Assembly: GCF_003651245.1 (NCBI RefSeq)
Contig: NZ_RAPE01000008.1
Coordinates: 1-64,000, forward strand
Length of the DNA stretch: 64,000 bases
From: Roseovarius spongiae
Lineage (GTDB): Bacteria; Pseudomonadota; Alphaproteobacteria; Rhodobacterales; Rhodobacteraceae
Direction: 5' to 3'
A program made the translations under genes and the position numbers. Below are positions 17,128 through 26,631 of this stretch, piece after piece. The notes below the pieces were generated by a model. That model worked only from the letters and a program-made list of their open reading frames with translations, was not told the DNA's origin and did no database searches. How positions within the stretch are numbered: the stretch's first letter is position 1; the number at the start of each line of letters is the position of its first letter.

Positions 17128-17985
17128 TTATGGAACCATGTTGCTTCGCCGCAGCCAGATACTTCCTGCGTTACGCTCTGGTTTTTCGGGCATCAATTCA
17201 CCAAGCTGCCTCTGCAATTCATCTCTCATTCGGGTAGCAACGTAGAAAGACGGAAAAAGGACCTCAAAAAAACCTGAAATTATCCAGCCGATCAATGCAT
17301 TCTGCTCAGAATAATTACGATGCCCCCATTCCAATGGATAATTTTCTGGCAGAAAGATATCGTGCACATGAACAATGGCACCACAAGGAAGACGCGGGAA
17401 CATGCGATTGAACTGAATATCCACATCCATACCCGGGAGCATTATATGGCTGGAGTCAACGAATAAAATATCGTTTCTGGAAAATTTGTTAATGATGTCA
17501 ATATCGCCATAGTTTAGAACCCTGGGGATGAAGTTGGCGCCAGTTTCGGCTATCGATCGTCGCGGGACCGGGTCAATACAAGTTAACGTTCCGCTCTTAT
17601 TCTTCTTCAAAGCTCTCGCTATTACATAGGAAGAGGCTCCGGAGCCAATCTCCAGAACGCGCTGTGGCTGATGCTTCCTAATCATATAATAAGCGACAAC
17701 AACATCAACAGGGGGGAACATTCCCTCTTCTTCAAACGGAATCGCGCCGTCACCTATTTCTTCTTTCAGATCTCCGATATGGCAAGAAAATTCTGATAAT
17801 ATGTTCGAGAAGTTTTCGACCTTTGATTCGAATAACGCCTCTACCTCGGCATAATCTGGTAAGTTAGCCGGCACAGACGCGACGTGCTTATACTTTGTGA
17901 AGAACCCCGACTTTTGAAGCCCAGCACCCGTAAGAAATATCGATCTCTTTTGCGATACCCATTCCTTAAACTTCATCTTCACCAC
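17128..17985 (-). CDS. Class I SAM-dependent methyltransferase
   Basis: A 285-aa protein with motif I RVLEIGSGASSYVIARAL, a second strand TLTCIDPVPRR, and DILFVDSSHIMLPGMDVD then GAIVHVHDIFLPENYP, as in the Methyltransf_24 type of SAM enzymes often found in glycan clusters. It is AT-rich compared with its surroundings and lies alone between a VPLPA-CTERM gene and the exosortase gene, about 110 bp from the end of the exosortase gene. That suggests separate acquisition. The acceptor is unknown; sugar O-methylation is a reasonable guess. Confidence 0.72.
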   Translation of the reverse strand: MVKMKFKEWVSQKRSIFLTGAGLQKSGFFTKYKHVASVPANLPDYAEVEALFESKVENFSNILSEFSCHIGDLKEEIGDGAIPFEEEGMFPPVDVVVAYYMIRKHQPQRVLEIGSGASSYVIARALKKNKSGTLTCIDPVPRRSIAETGANFIPRVLNYGDIDIINKFSRNDILFVDSSHIMLPGMDVDIQFNRMFPRLPCGAIVHVHDIFLPENYPLEWGHRNYSEQNALIGWIISGFFEVLFPSFYVATRMRDELQRQLGELMPEKPERNAGSIWLRRSNMVP

Positions 17986-18097
17986 ACCTCTAGAGAGTTA
18001 TAAACCTACCGCCGACTGAAATCAGTTCTTGAGAAGCCGCTTTTGGGTTTCAACTAATTACGCTGTTTACAACAAGATCAATGATTGATGTTCTCAC

Positions 18098-19693
18098 TCA
18101 CCCCGGCACGAACCTCGGCAGCTTGGGCAGGCTTTCACGCATGAGCCGTTGCAGGCGCTCATCGGCGGCGCCCTCGGGCTCGTCCTGCAGGATCGGGGTG
18201 ATGTAGCGCACGATAGCGCCGTCGGTGCGGTCGATCATCAGGCTGTCGTAGACCACGCTCATCTTGGCCTTGAAATCGTTGGTCATGCGCTTGCCGCGCT
18301 GTTCGAACCAGTAATAGACCAGCTGTTCCGACAGCCCTTGCTGGATTACCGCGCGGTTTACCTCGAACCTGCCGTAGCCGGTGCCCGACATGTCCACCGT
18401 CTTGGTCTCGAAACTGTAGATTTCCCAGCCCCCCGAGGGCAGGCAGACCTCCGGAGAGTGGATGCCGTCCCCTTCGGTCTGTTTCTCGTAGAACGCCATG
18501 AACAGTTCGACCGGGGCGGATTCAGACGGGTTGCGATAGGAGGCGGCGAGGTAATCGGTCGCCCCCAGAACCCGCTCGATATCCGGATCCAGCATCGAGA
18601 AGGTACCGGACCACTCGTCTATTTGTCGCGGATAGAGCGTGAAGGGATCGCGATCGAGCGGGGCCGGTTCGTTGCCCTGCTGCAGCATCCAGCCCACCGA
18701 AACCCCAAGGGTCAGGAGCGCGGCAACCGCCAGCCCGCGCGATGCGCGGATGCCGGTGATGCGGGAGAGGATAGCGCCGAAGCCGGTCGTGTCGAGATCG
18801 ATGGCCTCCGACAGCGGCTTGGGATCGGATGTCAGCTGCTGGAGCGCCACCGCCATGATGAAGAGGATCGCGATACAGGCGCCGAAGATCACCCAGCCTT
18901 CAAAATAATGCAGGAAACCTTCCGCCTGTTCGATCCCGTAGCTGTTGACCAGCACGCCGATCATGCCGATGCGGAAGGAATTCATCAGCACGGTAAGCGG
19001 GGCCGCGGCGAGCAGGAGCACCGCCTTGTGCCACACCGGCCCGCGATAGAGGATCGCGAAGAGATAGGAAAAGCTCAGGATCGGAAAGAGATAGCGCAGC
19101 CCCGAACAGGCCTCGGCGACCTGCAGCTTGTAGACGCCGAGATCGATCACGTTGCCCTCGAGGTAGACCGGCACGCCCATCAGCGCCACGAACCAGACGC
19201 CGATCTCCGAAGAGATGGTCTGCAGGAAGATGGTCATCTTGAGATAGATGAATTGGGGCAGGGGCAGCATGAAGATCAGATGCACGACGCCAAGCTGGTG
19301 CAGCTTGCCCCGCTCCCATCCGAAGATCGTCAGCACCGCGCCGCCCACCCAGATGATGAAGGCATAGGTGACGATGTCGGGAATCCGCGTCAGGTTGCCG
19401 GCGACGGCCAGCAGAAGCCCGAAGGCGAGAATGACAAGGCCGGGACCCCGATCCCGGACCATCGGCGCGGGGGGTGGCAGACGGCGCATCTCGCGCAAAA
19501 AGAGATAGAGCGAAATGAGCGGGATGAGCGGCCCGTGGCTGTATTCGGCGGTGGACCAGGCCTGCGCCAGCGAAACGAACCCGATCCAGAAGATCGGGAT
19601 CGAGCCCGCCAGAAGCAGCGTGAACCACAAGAGACCCGCCGGGTTCAAGGACCGGGCCCAAAACCCCGAACCAGCCTGATCCGTCGCCGACAT
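18098..19693 (-). CDS. xrtD: VPLPA-CTERM-specific exosortase XrtD with fused EpsI domain
   Basis: A 531-aa inner-membrane protein. The N-terminal exosortase domain has about eight helices and the catalytic set Cys196 ([11 protein letters not shown]), Arg241 ([11 protein letters not shown]) and His262 (HYFEGW). Residues from about 320 form a periplasmic EpsI-type domain with [14 protein letters not shown] and [14 protein letters not shown]. Exosortases cleave and probably transfer proteins with PEP-CTERM-like tags to a glycan or lipid anchor. The fused EpsI domain and the VPLPA-type substrates fit the Rhodobacterales XrtD type. It is last in the operon starting with the sugar transferase at 25254. 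Confidence 0.9.
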   Translation of the reverse strand: MSATDQAGSGFWARSLNPAGLLWFTLLLAGSIPIFWIGFVSLAQAWSTAEYSHGPLIPLISLYLFLREMRRLPPPAPMVRDRGPGLVILAFGLLLAVAGNLTRIPDIVTYAFIIWVGGAVLTIFGWERGKLHQLGVVHLIFMLPLPQFIYLKMTIFLQTISSEIGVWFVALMGVPVYLEGNVIDLGVYKLQVAEACSGLRYLFPILSFSYLFAILYRGPVWHKAVLLLAAAPLTVLMNSFRIGMIGVLVNSYGIEQAEGFLHYFEGWVIFGACIAILFIMAVALQQLTSDPKPLSEAIDLDTTGFGAILSRITGIRASRGLAVAALLTLGVSVGWMLQQGNEPAPLDRDPFTLYPRQIDEWSGTFSMLDPDIERVLGATDYLAASYRNPSESAPVELFMAFYEKQTEGDGIHSPEVCLPSGGWEIYSFETKTVDMSGTGYGRFEVNRAVIQQGLSEQLVYYWFEQRGKRMTNDFKAKMSVVYDSLMIDRTDGAIVRYITPILQDEPEGAADERLQRLMRESLPKLPRFVPG

Positions 19694-19857
19694 GTCACCA
19701 CACTCCGTTCAACCGTTTCACGGCGCCCGCGGGGCAGGCGCAACCTCCCGGACGACTTAACGGAAAACCCGTCCCGAAGCGATTCAAAACATGCCCCGGC
19801 GCCGGGTATGAAGCGCCCTGAACACTCTGTTTCGCCCTTGCATATAGTGCGCGCGCC

Positions 19858-21267
19858 TCACGGGCGCAGGACGAAGTCCCGCTCCAGCGTCAGGAACACC
19901 CGGTTCGACGTGGCGCTGCCGACCCCGTCCTCGTCGCGGACGCGATACTCGTACCCCGTGGAGAACTGCCAGTTCCTGGTGAGGTCGCGGTGATAGGCGG
20001 CGCGCAGGTCGGCGCGGGTGGTGTCGTTCACCGCCGGACCGCCGGCCCGGGCGAACTCCGCGAAATTCGCCGAGAACTCCAGGTCCGACAGCGAATTGAT
20101 CTCGTAGGTGTAGCCCAGAGAGGCCTGCGTGATCCGCAATTCGTTCGAGCGCGAGCTGGTCTGCACCTGCCGCTCGAGCGAGGCGGTCAGGGTGCTGCGC
20201 TTCATCTGGTGGGTGAATTCGACGCTGCCCACCGGGCGGATCGTGTCCGAGACGTCGCTGGCCGCCCCGAGGCTGACCTCGATCGCGCCGCGCGGCAGGG
20301 GCAGGGCGCGGCTGACGAGCCAGGTGGCGGTGGTCCCGTTCACGCTTTCGCTCAGATCGAAGGTCGTGCCGAGCGTGCCGCGCGCAAGCTCCCGCGTGAA
20401 GGCGACGCTTCCGGTCAGGCCGGTATCCGTATCGCTCCGGCGCAGGCCCCCGATGGTCTCGTCGGTCTCGATCTTCTGGAACCCGATCAATACGTCGAGC
20501 GTGTCCACCTTCGACAGCGCCTGCGTGAGCCCCAGGTTGACGCTGCTGGTCCGCCGGTCGGTCCGCGGCCCGTCGGCGGCGCTGTAATCCTCGTAGCGCA
20601 GAACCAGCCGCGTCTGGGTCAGCGGGCTGAGCGTGAAACGGGTCGTGCCCGAAACGCTGAAGGTTTCCGTGTCATAAAGATCGGGATCGGTCGTGCCGGT
20701 AAAGCTGCGCTCCTGATAGCGCCCTTCCAGGATGAAGCCGATCGGATCGTTCAGCCCGGTTTCAAAGCCGAAACGGGCCGAGATCCGTTTCTCGTCCCCC
20801 CGGTCCCGGCTGAAATCCGTCTCGTCCGGCAGGTCGTCATCGAAGAAGCCGTCATCGAAGGGATCACGCGCAGCCACCGAGGAAAGGCTGTAGTCGGCCC
20901 CGAAGCTCAGGGCGCTGTTCACCCCCTGCCGCTCATAGCCGATGCGCGCGCGGCGGTCGTCGAACGTGTTGCTGCCTCCCGGCGGCTCATTGGCGCGCAG
21001 CACCCCGCTCAGGTCGAGGCTGAGCGCGTCATTCGCGCGCCGGTTCACATAGCCGAACGACAGGCGGCTGTCGAAGAGCGTCGCGCTTTCGCCGTTGTTC
21101 GGGTCGAGGTTGTAATTATCCGTCGCGCTGAGCGTGGAACTGATCCCGAAGGTCAGGACCGGCCCGCCCTCCTCGGGGCCGCCGTCCTGCTGCGCGCGAA
21201 TCGGCGCCGTGCCCAGAAAGAGCACGGACAGGCATCCGGCGCCGATCAGACATTGTGCGCGTCTCAA
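19858..21267 (-). CDS. Exosortase-system-associated outer-membrane beta-barrel protein
   Basis: About 469 aa. After a signal peptide (LIGAGCLSVLFLGTAPIRAQ) the sequence is a long run of alternating amphipathic strands with aromatic residues at strand ends, and it ends NRVFLTLERDFVLRP, which fits an outer-membrane barrel. It resembles the outer-membrane proteins that accompany PEP-CTERM exopolysaccharide loci. The start is uncertain: TTG at 21267 (AAGG upstream) is preferred; a TTG at 21306 would overlap the preceding gene by 29 bp. A role in export or anchoring of polysaccharide is likely but unproven. Confidence 0.72.
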   Translation of the reverse strand: MRRAQCLIGAGCLSVLFLGTAPIRAQQDGGPEEGGPVLTFGISSTLSATDNYNLDPNNGESATLFDSRLSFGYVNRRANDALSLDLSGVLRANEPPGGSNTFDDRRARIGYERQGVNSALSFGADYSLSSVAARDPFDDGFFDDDLPDETDFSRDRGDEKRISARFGFETGLNDPIGFILEGRYQERSFTGTTDPDLYDTETFSVSGTTRFTLSPLTQTRLVLRYEDYSAADGPRTDRRTSSVNLGLTQALSKVDTLDVLIGFQKIETDETIGGLRRSDTDTGLTGSVAFTRELARGTLGTTFDLSESVNGTTATWLVSRALPLPRGAIEVSLGAASDVSDTIRPVGSVEFTHQMKRSTLTASLERQVQTSSRSNELRITQASLGYTYEINSLSDLEFSANFAEFARAGGPAVNDTTRADLRAAYHRDLTRNWQFSTGYEYRVRDEDGVGSATSNRVFLTLERDFVLRP

Positions 21268-21277
21268 GACCCCGGCC

Positions 21278-21883
21278 TTATTCGAAGAGGCGCCGCTCCG
21301 GCACAACGATCACGTCGCCCGGGGCGAGCACGGTCGTGCCGCTGATGCTGCCGCTTCCACCCATGGTGCGAAAGTTGAAGGGATAGACCGTCTCCCGTCC
21401 GCTCTTGGGGTCGACCCGGCGCAGCTGGATGCGCTTCTCGGCGGCGAATCGCGACAGCCCTCCCGCCTCGGCGAGGAATTGCAGAAGCGTCGTGCCGGGC
21501 AGGACTTCCTTGCGGCCCGGCTCATTGGCCTCGCCGAGAATATAGACATTCATCAGGTTCGGCTCGGCCTTGACGCGCCCCCGCCGCGGTCCCAACGCCG
21601 CCACGGAGACGAGCACGGTCGGCTCCACCGCGAAATTGCTGGCCATCTTCGAGGCCAGCGTGCTGGCCACGGCGTCGACCGAACGTCCGCCCGCCTTGAC
21701 GCTGCCGGCCAGCGGAAAGCTGATCGAGCCGTCCGGCAGGACCAGGACACCGCGATTGAGATTGGAATCTTCCAGAACCTCGATCTGCAGGGTGTCGCCG
21801 GGTTGAATACGATAATTGCTCTGCGCTGCGGCCGCTCCGGCCAGCCCCGCCATGAGCAGAAGCGCTGTTAGAAATCTGATCAT
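21278..21883 (-). CDS. Polysaccharide export protein, OPX/Wza family
   Basis: A 201-aa periplasmic protein with signal peptide MIRFLTALLLMAGLAGAAAA and no lipobox. The polysaccharide-export domain starts NYRIQPGDTLQIEV and includes VLPDGSISFPLAG; one SLBB-type domain follows (NVYILGEANEPGRKEVLPGTT). The ATG at 21883 with GAGG upstream is the start; longer versions lack a signal peptide. It is much shorter than Wza (about 380 aa) and lacks the C-terminal outer-membrane helix, so export across the outer membrane may rely on the adjoining beta-barrel protein. Confidence 0.87.
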   Translation of the reverse strand: MIRFLTALLLMAGLAGAAAAQSNYRIQPGDTLQIEVLEDSNLNRGVLVLPDGSISFPLAGSVKAGGRSVDAVASTLASKMASNFAVEPTVLVSVAALGPRRGRVKAEPNLMNVYILGEANEPGRKEVLPGTTLLQFLAEAGGLSRFAAEKRIQLRRVDPKSGRETVYPFNFRTMGGSGSISGTTVLAPGDVIVVPERRLFE

Positions 21884-22003
21884 CTCGTGCCTCTGTTCCG
21901 TTTTTCCCGTCGAACTTACAGCATCTGCCGGGCCGGCAGAATACGCCAAAGAAACAAAGCGTAAGGCTGCGGCAGATTTGTAGCGCTTTGAAGGTGTTTT
22001 TCG

Positions 22004-24451
22004 TCAGTTTTCCGCGGCGTCATCCCCGACGGCCGATTCCAGCCGCTCGATCTCGGTCTCGGTCTCGTCCATGAACGCGGGTCGCGGCCCTTCGCCCACC
22101 GCCCCGACCACCTTCCGGAACTGCGCCAGGGCCTTGGCCGGCTCGTCTCTCGCGGCGTAGGTCCGCGCGAGGTGATACTGCACCGCGGGATCATTCGGCA
22201 GCCCCTCCGCCGCCGGCTCCAGCGCAGAAAGCGCCGAATCGAGGTCGCCCCGGCGGAAGGCGATCCAGCCATAGGTGTCCTGGAAGGCCGGCACGTCGCG
22301 GTCGCGCAGGCGGCGCGCGATTTCATACGCCCGGTCCAGGCTCTCGGCGTCGTCGCGGTTATCGGCCAGCAGGCTCGCGAGGTTGTTGGCGATGATGAGA
22401 TTGTTGCTGTTGGCGGCGTAGAGCCTCTCGTAAATTTCGATCGCCCCGTCCACGTCGCCTTCGCGCTCGAGAACGCCGGCCAGCGCCCAGTTGAGCCGCA
22501 GATTGTCCGGCGACGCCGCAAGCCCGTCGCGCAGCGCCTGCCGGGCGGCCTCGGCCTTACCCTGGGCCGCGGTGATGTTGTAGAGCGCCAGCCAGAAACG
22601 CTCGTCCTGCGGGGCCTTGTCGGCAAGCTCGCGGAAGGCCGTCTCGGCGGCTTCGTGTTCGCCCGTCACCGCCTGGACCGAGGCCATCAGGAACTGCGCG
22701 TTGGCGTCATCGGGGTTGGCCTCGAGCGTTTCGCGGGCGTATTGCCGGGCGCCCTCCACATCCCCCTGCGCGAGACGGGTCCGCACGATCGTCGCCGCCG
22801 CGCCCATGCCGCGGGCGCCCTCCCCCGCGAGCTTGTCGAGAAAGCTCATGAACTCATCGTCCTGCTCCCGGGCCGCGAGCTGCCGCGCGGTCAGTTCGTT
22901 GGCGGCCCGCTCGGCGTCGGCGCCCTCCTGGTCGCGCAGGGCCTCGATCACCTGCGTGAGGCGGGGCCAGTCCTGCTCGCCCAGGTAGACCGCGCCCAGG
23001 GCGTTCAGGAGCCCGACATTGCCGGACGCCAGACGCAGCGCGTTGATCAGGACGGTTTCCGCCGTGCGCAGGTTGTCCTGGCTGATCAGGTAGCGGGCAT
23101 AGCGCAGGGATTCCCCGGGCGCCTTGCCCGAGGCCTCGACCGCGCGACTCAGCATGTCGGCCATGAGATCGCGGTTGCCCGCGCGTTCATGGGCCTGCGC
23201 CATCAGCGTCATCGCATCGGCGTCATTGGGGCTTTCGCCAAGGACCGAGCGCAACGCGACGATCGCCTCGTCGGTGCGGTCGCTCTCGATCAGCCAGCGC
23301 GCGCGCATCTTGAGCGCCTCGGGCTGGCCCTCGTCCTCTTGCAGCGTCTCCTCGACGAGGGCGCGCGCGCCGACATTGTTGCCGGTCGTCTCCAGCATCC
23401 GGGCCAGCATGACCATGATGCTGCGGCGTTCGTCCGAGGGCTCCATCCCCTCGATCAGCGCCTCCAGTTCCGATATCGCGCCGTCCCGCTCGCCCAGGTC
23501 GAAGCGGAAGCCGGCGCGCAGCGCGATCAATCGCTCGGCCGCCGGCGGGTCGGCTTCGAGTATGCGGTTGAGCTCGTCAAGCGCCGTCCGGTTGTCCCGC
23601 GCCTCGGCGAGGAACCGGATATAGGTGACGATATCCTCGATCTCGCGCGGCTCCTCGTCGGCGCGCTCCTTCAGGAAGGACTGGGCCGCGTCGACATCGC
23701 CCTGGGAGATGTACCACCGAACGAGGGTGGCCGGCATGTTCGGATCGTCCGGGAACCGTTCGATCATCTCCTCGAGCTGGGCGCGGATCTCGGCCGTCTC
23801 GCCCAGCTGGTTGAGCACCCCGAGACGGATCATGTAGAGTTCCCGCGCCTCCGGATCCCGCGCCAGGGCGGCGTCTATGGCCGAGAGCGCGGCGGTCCAG
23901 TCCTGGTTGCGGATGAGATCGTCGATCACCACCCGGCGCGCGATCATCAGGTCGGGATCCTCCTCAACCAGCGCCTGCGCCTCGGTCACCGCCTCCCGCC
24001 GGGCCTGCGCGTCCCCCGTCCCGGTCAGGGCCTCGCGATAGGCGAGGGTGGCGTTCACCGCCCGCACCAGAGGATCCCCCGGGGCCAGCTCCGCCGCGGC
24101 CGACGCATGGCGGCGCGCCGACTCCCAGTCGTTGACCTCGAGCGAGAGCTTGGCCAGGGCGCGCTGGCCGGGCAGGCTGTCGGGGTATTGCTCGACCAGG
24201 CGCAGATACTGGCCGTAAGCCTCGCGGATATTGCCGCGCGCGGCTTCGGCCTCGGCATAGCGCAACCGCGCCTCGCGATGCGCGCCGTTCAGCTTGAAGA
24301 CGTTGCGGAACTCGACGAGGGCGCGATCCACGTCTCCCTGCTCCAGCAGGCCCATGCCGGATTGGAAATGGTTTTCGGCGCGCTCCTCGGCGGTGTCGCA
24401 GAAGGACAAAAGGCCAGCAAGGGCCAGGGCCAGAAAGGTCGGTTTGATCAT
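22004..24451 (-). CDS. PEP-CTERM-system TPR-repeat protein, PrsT-like
   Basis: An 815-aa protein. A signal sequence with a near-lipobox (LAGLLSFCDTAEE; Phe before Cys is atypical) is followed by some 20 tetratricopeptide repeats over nearly the whole length. Examples are AENHFQSGMGLLEQGDVDRALVEF, cut here to its helix pattern, and many A-x-x-P-x-x-A-x-x linkers. The length and repeat layout match the large TPR lipoprotein (PrsT) that is a marker of exosortase/exopolysaccharide loci. It is the second gene of the operon after the sugar transferase, 121 bp before the OPX gene. It probably scaffolds the periplasmic assembly machine. Confidence 0.82.
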   Translation of the reverse strand: MIKPTFLALALAGLLSFCDTAEERAENHFQSGMGLLEQGDVDRALVEFRNVFKLNGAHREARLRYAEAEAARGNIREAYGQYLRLVEQYPDSLPGQRALAKLSLEVNDWESARRHASAAAELAPGDPLVRAVNATLAYREALTGTGDAQARREAVTEAQALVEEDPDLMIARRVVIDDLIRNQDWTAALSAIDAALARDPEARELYMIRLGVLNQLGETAEIRAQLEEMIERFPDDPNMPATLVRWYISQGDVDAAQSFLKERADEEPREIEDIVTYIRFLAEARDNRTALDELNRILEADPPAAERLIALRAGFRFDLGERDGAISELEALIEGMEPSDERRSIMVMLARMLETTGNNVGARALVEETLQEDEGQPEALKMRARWLIESDRTDEAIVALRSVLGESPNDADAMTLMAQAHERAGNRDLMADMLSRAVEASGKAPGESLRYARYLISQDNLRTAETVLINALRLASGNVGLLNALGAVYLGEQDWPRLTQVIEALRDQEGADAERAANELTARQLAAREQDDEFMSFLDKLAGEGARGMGAAATIVRTRLAQGDVEGARQYARETLEANPDDANAQFLMASVQAVTGEHEAAETAFRELADKAPQDERFWLALYNITAAQGKAEAARQALRDGLAASPDNLRLNWALAGVLEREGDVDGAIEIYERLYAANSNNLIIANNLASLLADNRDDAESLDRAYEIARRLRDRDVPAFQDTYGWIAFRRGDLDSALSALEPAAEGLPNDPAVQYHLARTYAARDEPAKALAQFRKVVGAVGEGPRPAFMDETETEIERLESAVGDDAAEN

Positions 24452-24573
24452 GTCGCTACTCTTGCATCCTTGCTCCGGGGCGGCAATCCGTGCGCCGGGC
24501 CGGCCTGATTGGCCTCTATCATGACAAGTTCCGCTGCAAGAGGGAAATCACTTCGCTTCTCGTGCGGCGCGTC

Positions 24574-25254
24574 TCAGTAGCCGGTCCCGCGCAACACCAC
24601 GCCGACGGTCCGCAGCAGGATCGAGACATCCCGCGCCAGCGACAGGGAGGCGAGATATTCGCTGTCGAACCCGGCCCGTTCCGCGAAACTCGTCGCGTTG
24701 CGCTCGGAGATCTGCCAGGGGCCGGTGATGCCGGGGCGCAGCTCGTAATAGGCCTTGCCCGGATAGAGCGCCTCCTGGTCCACCATCATCGGCCGCGGCC
24801 CGACAAGCGACATGTCCCCCCTGAGCACGTTCCAGAGCTGCGGCAGTTCATCAAGCGAGGATTTCCGCAGGAAGCGGCCGATCCGCGTGGTGCGCGGATC
24901 CTGCTTGAGCTTCTGGGTTTCATCCCATTCGCGCCGCGCCGCGGGATTCTCGCGCAGATGGCGCTCCAGCAGCGCATCGGCCCCCGGCACCATGGTGCGC
25001 AGCTTGACCATGTGAAAGACGCGGCCGCCACGCCCGAGGCGCTTCTGACGATAGAAGGGGTGGGCGCCGTCGAGCGCCGCCAGGACAGCCATGCCCAGGA
25101 TGAGAGGCAGCGAAATCGGCAGCGTCAGCAGAACGAGCGCGACGTCAAGGCAGCGTTTCGCCCCGTCTCGATAGCCGGCGCGATGGCCCTGACCGGATTG
25201 CGGCCTGATGGCTTTTCCCCTGGCAGCCGTTTCGGAATAATCCCGAAAGGTCAT
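24574..25254 (-). CDS. Exopolysaccharide undecaprenyl-phosphate sugar phosphotransferase
   Basis: About 226 aa from the ATG at 25254, preceded by GGGGGAAG. This is a monotopic phosphoglycosyl transferase: one membrane helix near residues 35-60 (DVALVLLTLPISLPLILG), then the catalytic core with HMVKLRTMVPGADALLE, KSSLDELPQLWNVLRGDMS, the LVGPRPM motif and ELRPGITGPWQIS. It starts glycan synthesis by moving a sugar-1-phosphate onto undecaprenyl phosphate. It heads the exosortase operon and is divergent from the ATPase/Wzz operon, so it should prime the polysaccharide linked to the VPLPA system. Confidence 0.9.
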   Translation of the reverse strand: MTFRDYSETAARGKAIRPQSGQGHRAGYRDGAKRCLDVALVLLTLPISLPLILGMAVLAALDGAHPFYRQKRLGRGGRVFHMVKLRTMVPGADALLERHLRENPAARREWDETQKLKQDPRTTRIGRFLRKSSLDELPQLWNVLRGDMSLVGPRPMMVDQEALYPGKAYYELRPGITGPWQISERNATSFAERAGFDSEYLASLSLARDVSILLRTVGVVLRGTGY

Positions 25255-25767
25255 AATCTTCCCCCTGAACTCGCACAAAACACAGACAAGCACTCACCAC
25301 CCGGAGTGATATGATAAACATCGTTGAAAGGGACGAGCAGACAATGCTCATCCCCCGTGTTCACGCCCCCCGGCACCAGTGAACACTCTCAGGCTGCCTC
25401 AAACAAGACATAATTTCGCCAAAATCTCAAGCCATGCGGCTGAAAAGATTGAAATCACTGGGTTTCGGCCCTTCCCCCCGGGCGGATCGAAAGATCTGTC
25501 CCGATCAGTTCGAAGCGATTGTGGCGGCATTCGAAACAGAGGAGCGCGCGCGAGGGGCATCGTTCGCAGGGCCTTGGATGATTCGACCCGGCCCGGCGGT
25601 TTGGGTCGCCCGATGCTCTCATCCGCGCCGCGAGGGAGAGGAATTTGTCTGTTGCGCGGATACGATGTAAAGGGCAGACGCCAGAGGTGGAAACCGATGC
25701 TTTACGATCTCTCGCTCAACGTTCCCGGGCCCCGCTCCGGCGCGGGATGCAGGATGTCTTCTGAAAG
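25255..25767. promoter_or_regulatory. Divergent promoter region of the exosortase/EPS operons
   Basis: This 513-bp region separates the two oppositely directed EPS operons and should contain both promoters. It holds a perfect inverted repeat, GTGTTCAC (25357-25364) and GTGAACAC (25379-25386), whose half-site centres are 22 bp apart, about two helical turns, suitable for a dimeric or tetrameric regulator. An AT-rich CATAAT element near 25409 could be a -10 box. A 78-codon open frame at 25434-25670 shows no family resemblance and no good ribosome site; I do not call it a gene. Confidence 0.5.
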
Positions 25768-26631
25768 ATGCGCATGAAACCGGAAAGCCTTTACGCAGAT
25801 TTCTTCGGTCTGTCCGAACGCCCCTTCACCCTGCTGCCCGATCCCGCCTTCCTCTACTGGTCCAAGGCGCATCGCAGCGCCTACACGATCCTGGACTACG
25901 GGATCTTCTCCCGCGCGCCCATCACCGTGGTCACCGGCGAGATCGGCTCGGGCAAGACGACGCTGGTGCAGCATCTGCTCGGGAATACCGACGAGACGAT
26001 CACCATCGGGCTGATCTCCAATGCGCAGGGCGGGCGCGGAGAGCTCCTGCAATGGGTTCTGAACGCGCTTTCGGTGGAGGTCTCCAACGATTCGACCTAT
26101 GTGCAGAAATTCCAGATCCTGCAGGATTTCCTGATTGCCGAATATGCCGCCGACCGGCGCGTGGTGCTGATCTTCGACGAAGCGCAGAACCTGTCGGCGG
26201 AGGGCCTCGAAGAGCTGCGCATGCTCACCAACATCAACGCCAACAAGGACGAGCTGATCCAGCTGATCCTGGTGGGGCAGCCCGAGCTGCGCGACGTCAT
26301 CCGCAGCCCGAACATGAAACAGCTCGCCCAGCGGGTCGCGGCGAGCTTCCACATCCCGGCGATGGATGCCGACACGGTGGCGCATTATATCCGCCACCGG
26401 CTGCAATCGGTTGGCGGAAATGGCGGCGAATTCACCGATACGGCCTGCCGGATGGTTCATGAACATACCGGCGGCGTGCCGCGGCTGGTCAACCAGTTCT
26501 GCGATATCGCGATGGTCTACGCCTGGAGCAGGGAACAGAAGATCGTGACCGAAGAGACCCTGCAAAGCGTGCTCGATGACGGCCTGTTCTTCGCCGCGAC
26601 CATGAGCCCGGAAGAGGATGACGCCACATGA
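25768..26631 (+). CDS. ExeA/GspA-like AAA ATPase of the exosortase polysaccharide system
   Basis: A 287-aa ATPase starting MRMKPESLYADFFGLSERPF, the signature opening of the ATPases in XrtA-type PEP-CTERM loci (a second in-frame ATG is at 25774). Walker A is GEIGSGKTT at residues 57-65, Walker B is VVLIFDEAQN at 132-141, and VGQPELRD marks the sensor region. It is the first gene of the plus-strand operon, overlapping the Wzz-like gene by 4 bp (ATGA). Family members are thought to energise or regulate polysaccharide assembly; the precise reaction is not settled. Confidence 0.87.
   Translation: MRMKPESLYADFFGLSERPFTLLPDPAFLYWSKAHRSAYTILDYGIFSRAPITVVTGEIGSGKTTLVQHLLGNTDETITIGLISNAQGGRGELLQWVLNALSVEVSNDSTYVQKFQILQDFLIAEYAADRRVVLIFDEAQNLSAEGLEELRMLTNINANKDELIQLILVGQPELRDVIRSPNMKQLAQRVAASFHIPAMDADTVAHYIRHRLQSVGGNGGEFTDTACRMVHEHTGGVPRLVNQFCDIAMVYAWSREQKIVTEETLQSVLDDGLFFAATMSPEEDDAT

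Noticed and set aside
22172..24508. A 778-codon plus-strand open frame opposite the TPR protein gene
   Set aside because: No domain or ribosome site; the repeated TPR codons on the minus strand create the long open antisense frame.
25434..25670. A 78-codon frame in the divergent EPS promoter region
   Set aside because: No ribosome site, no recognisable family, and the region is better explained as regulatory DNA.
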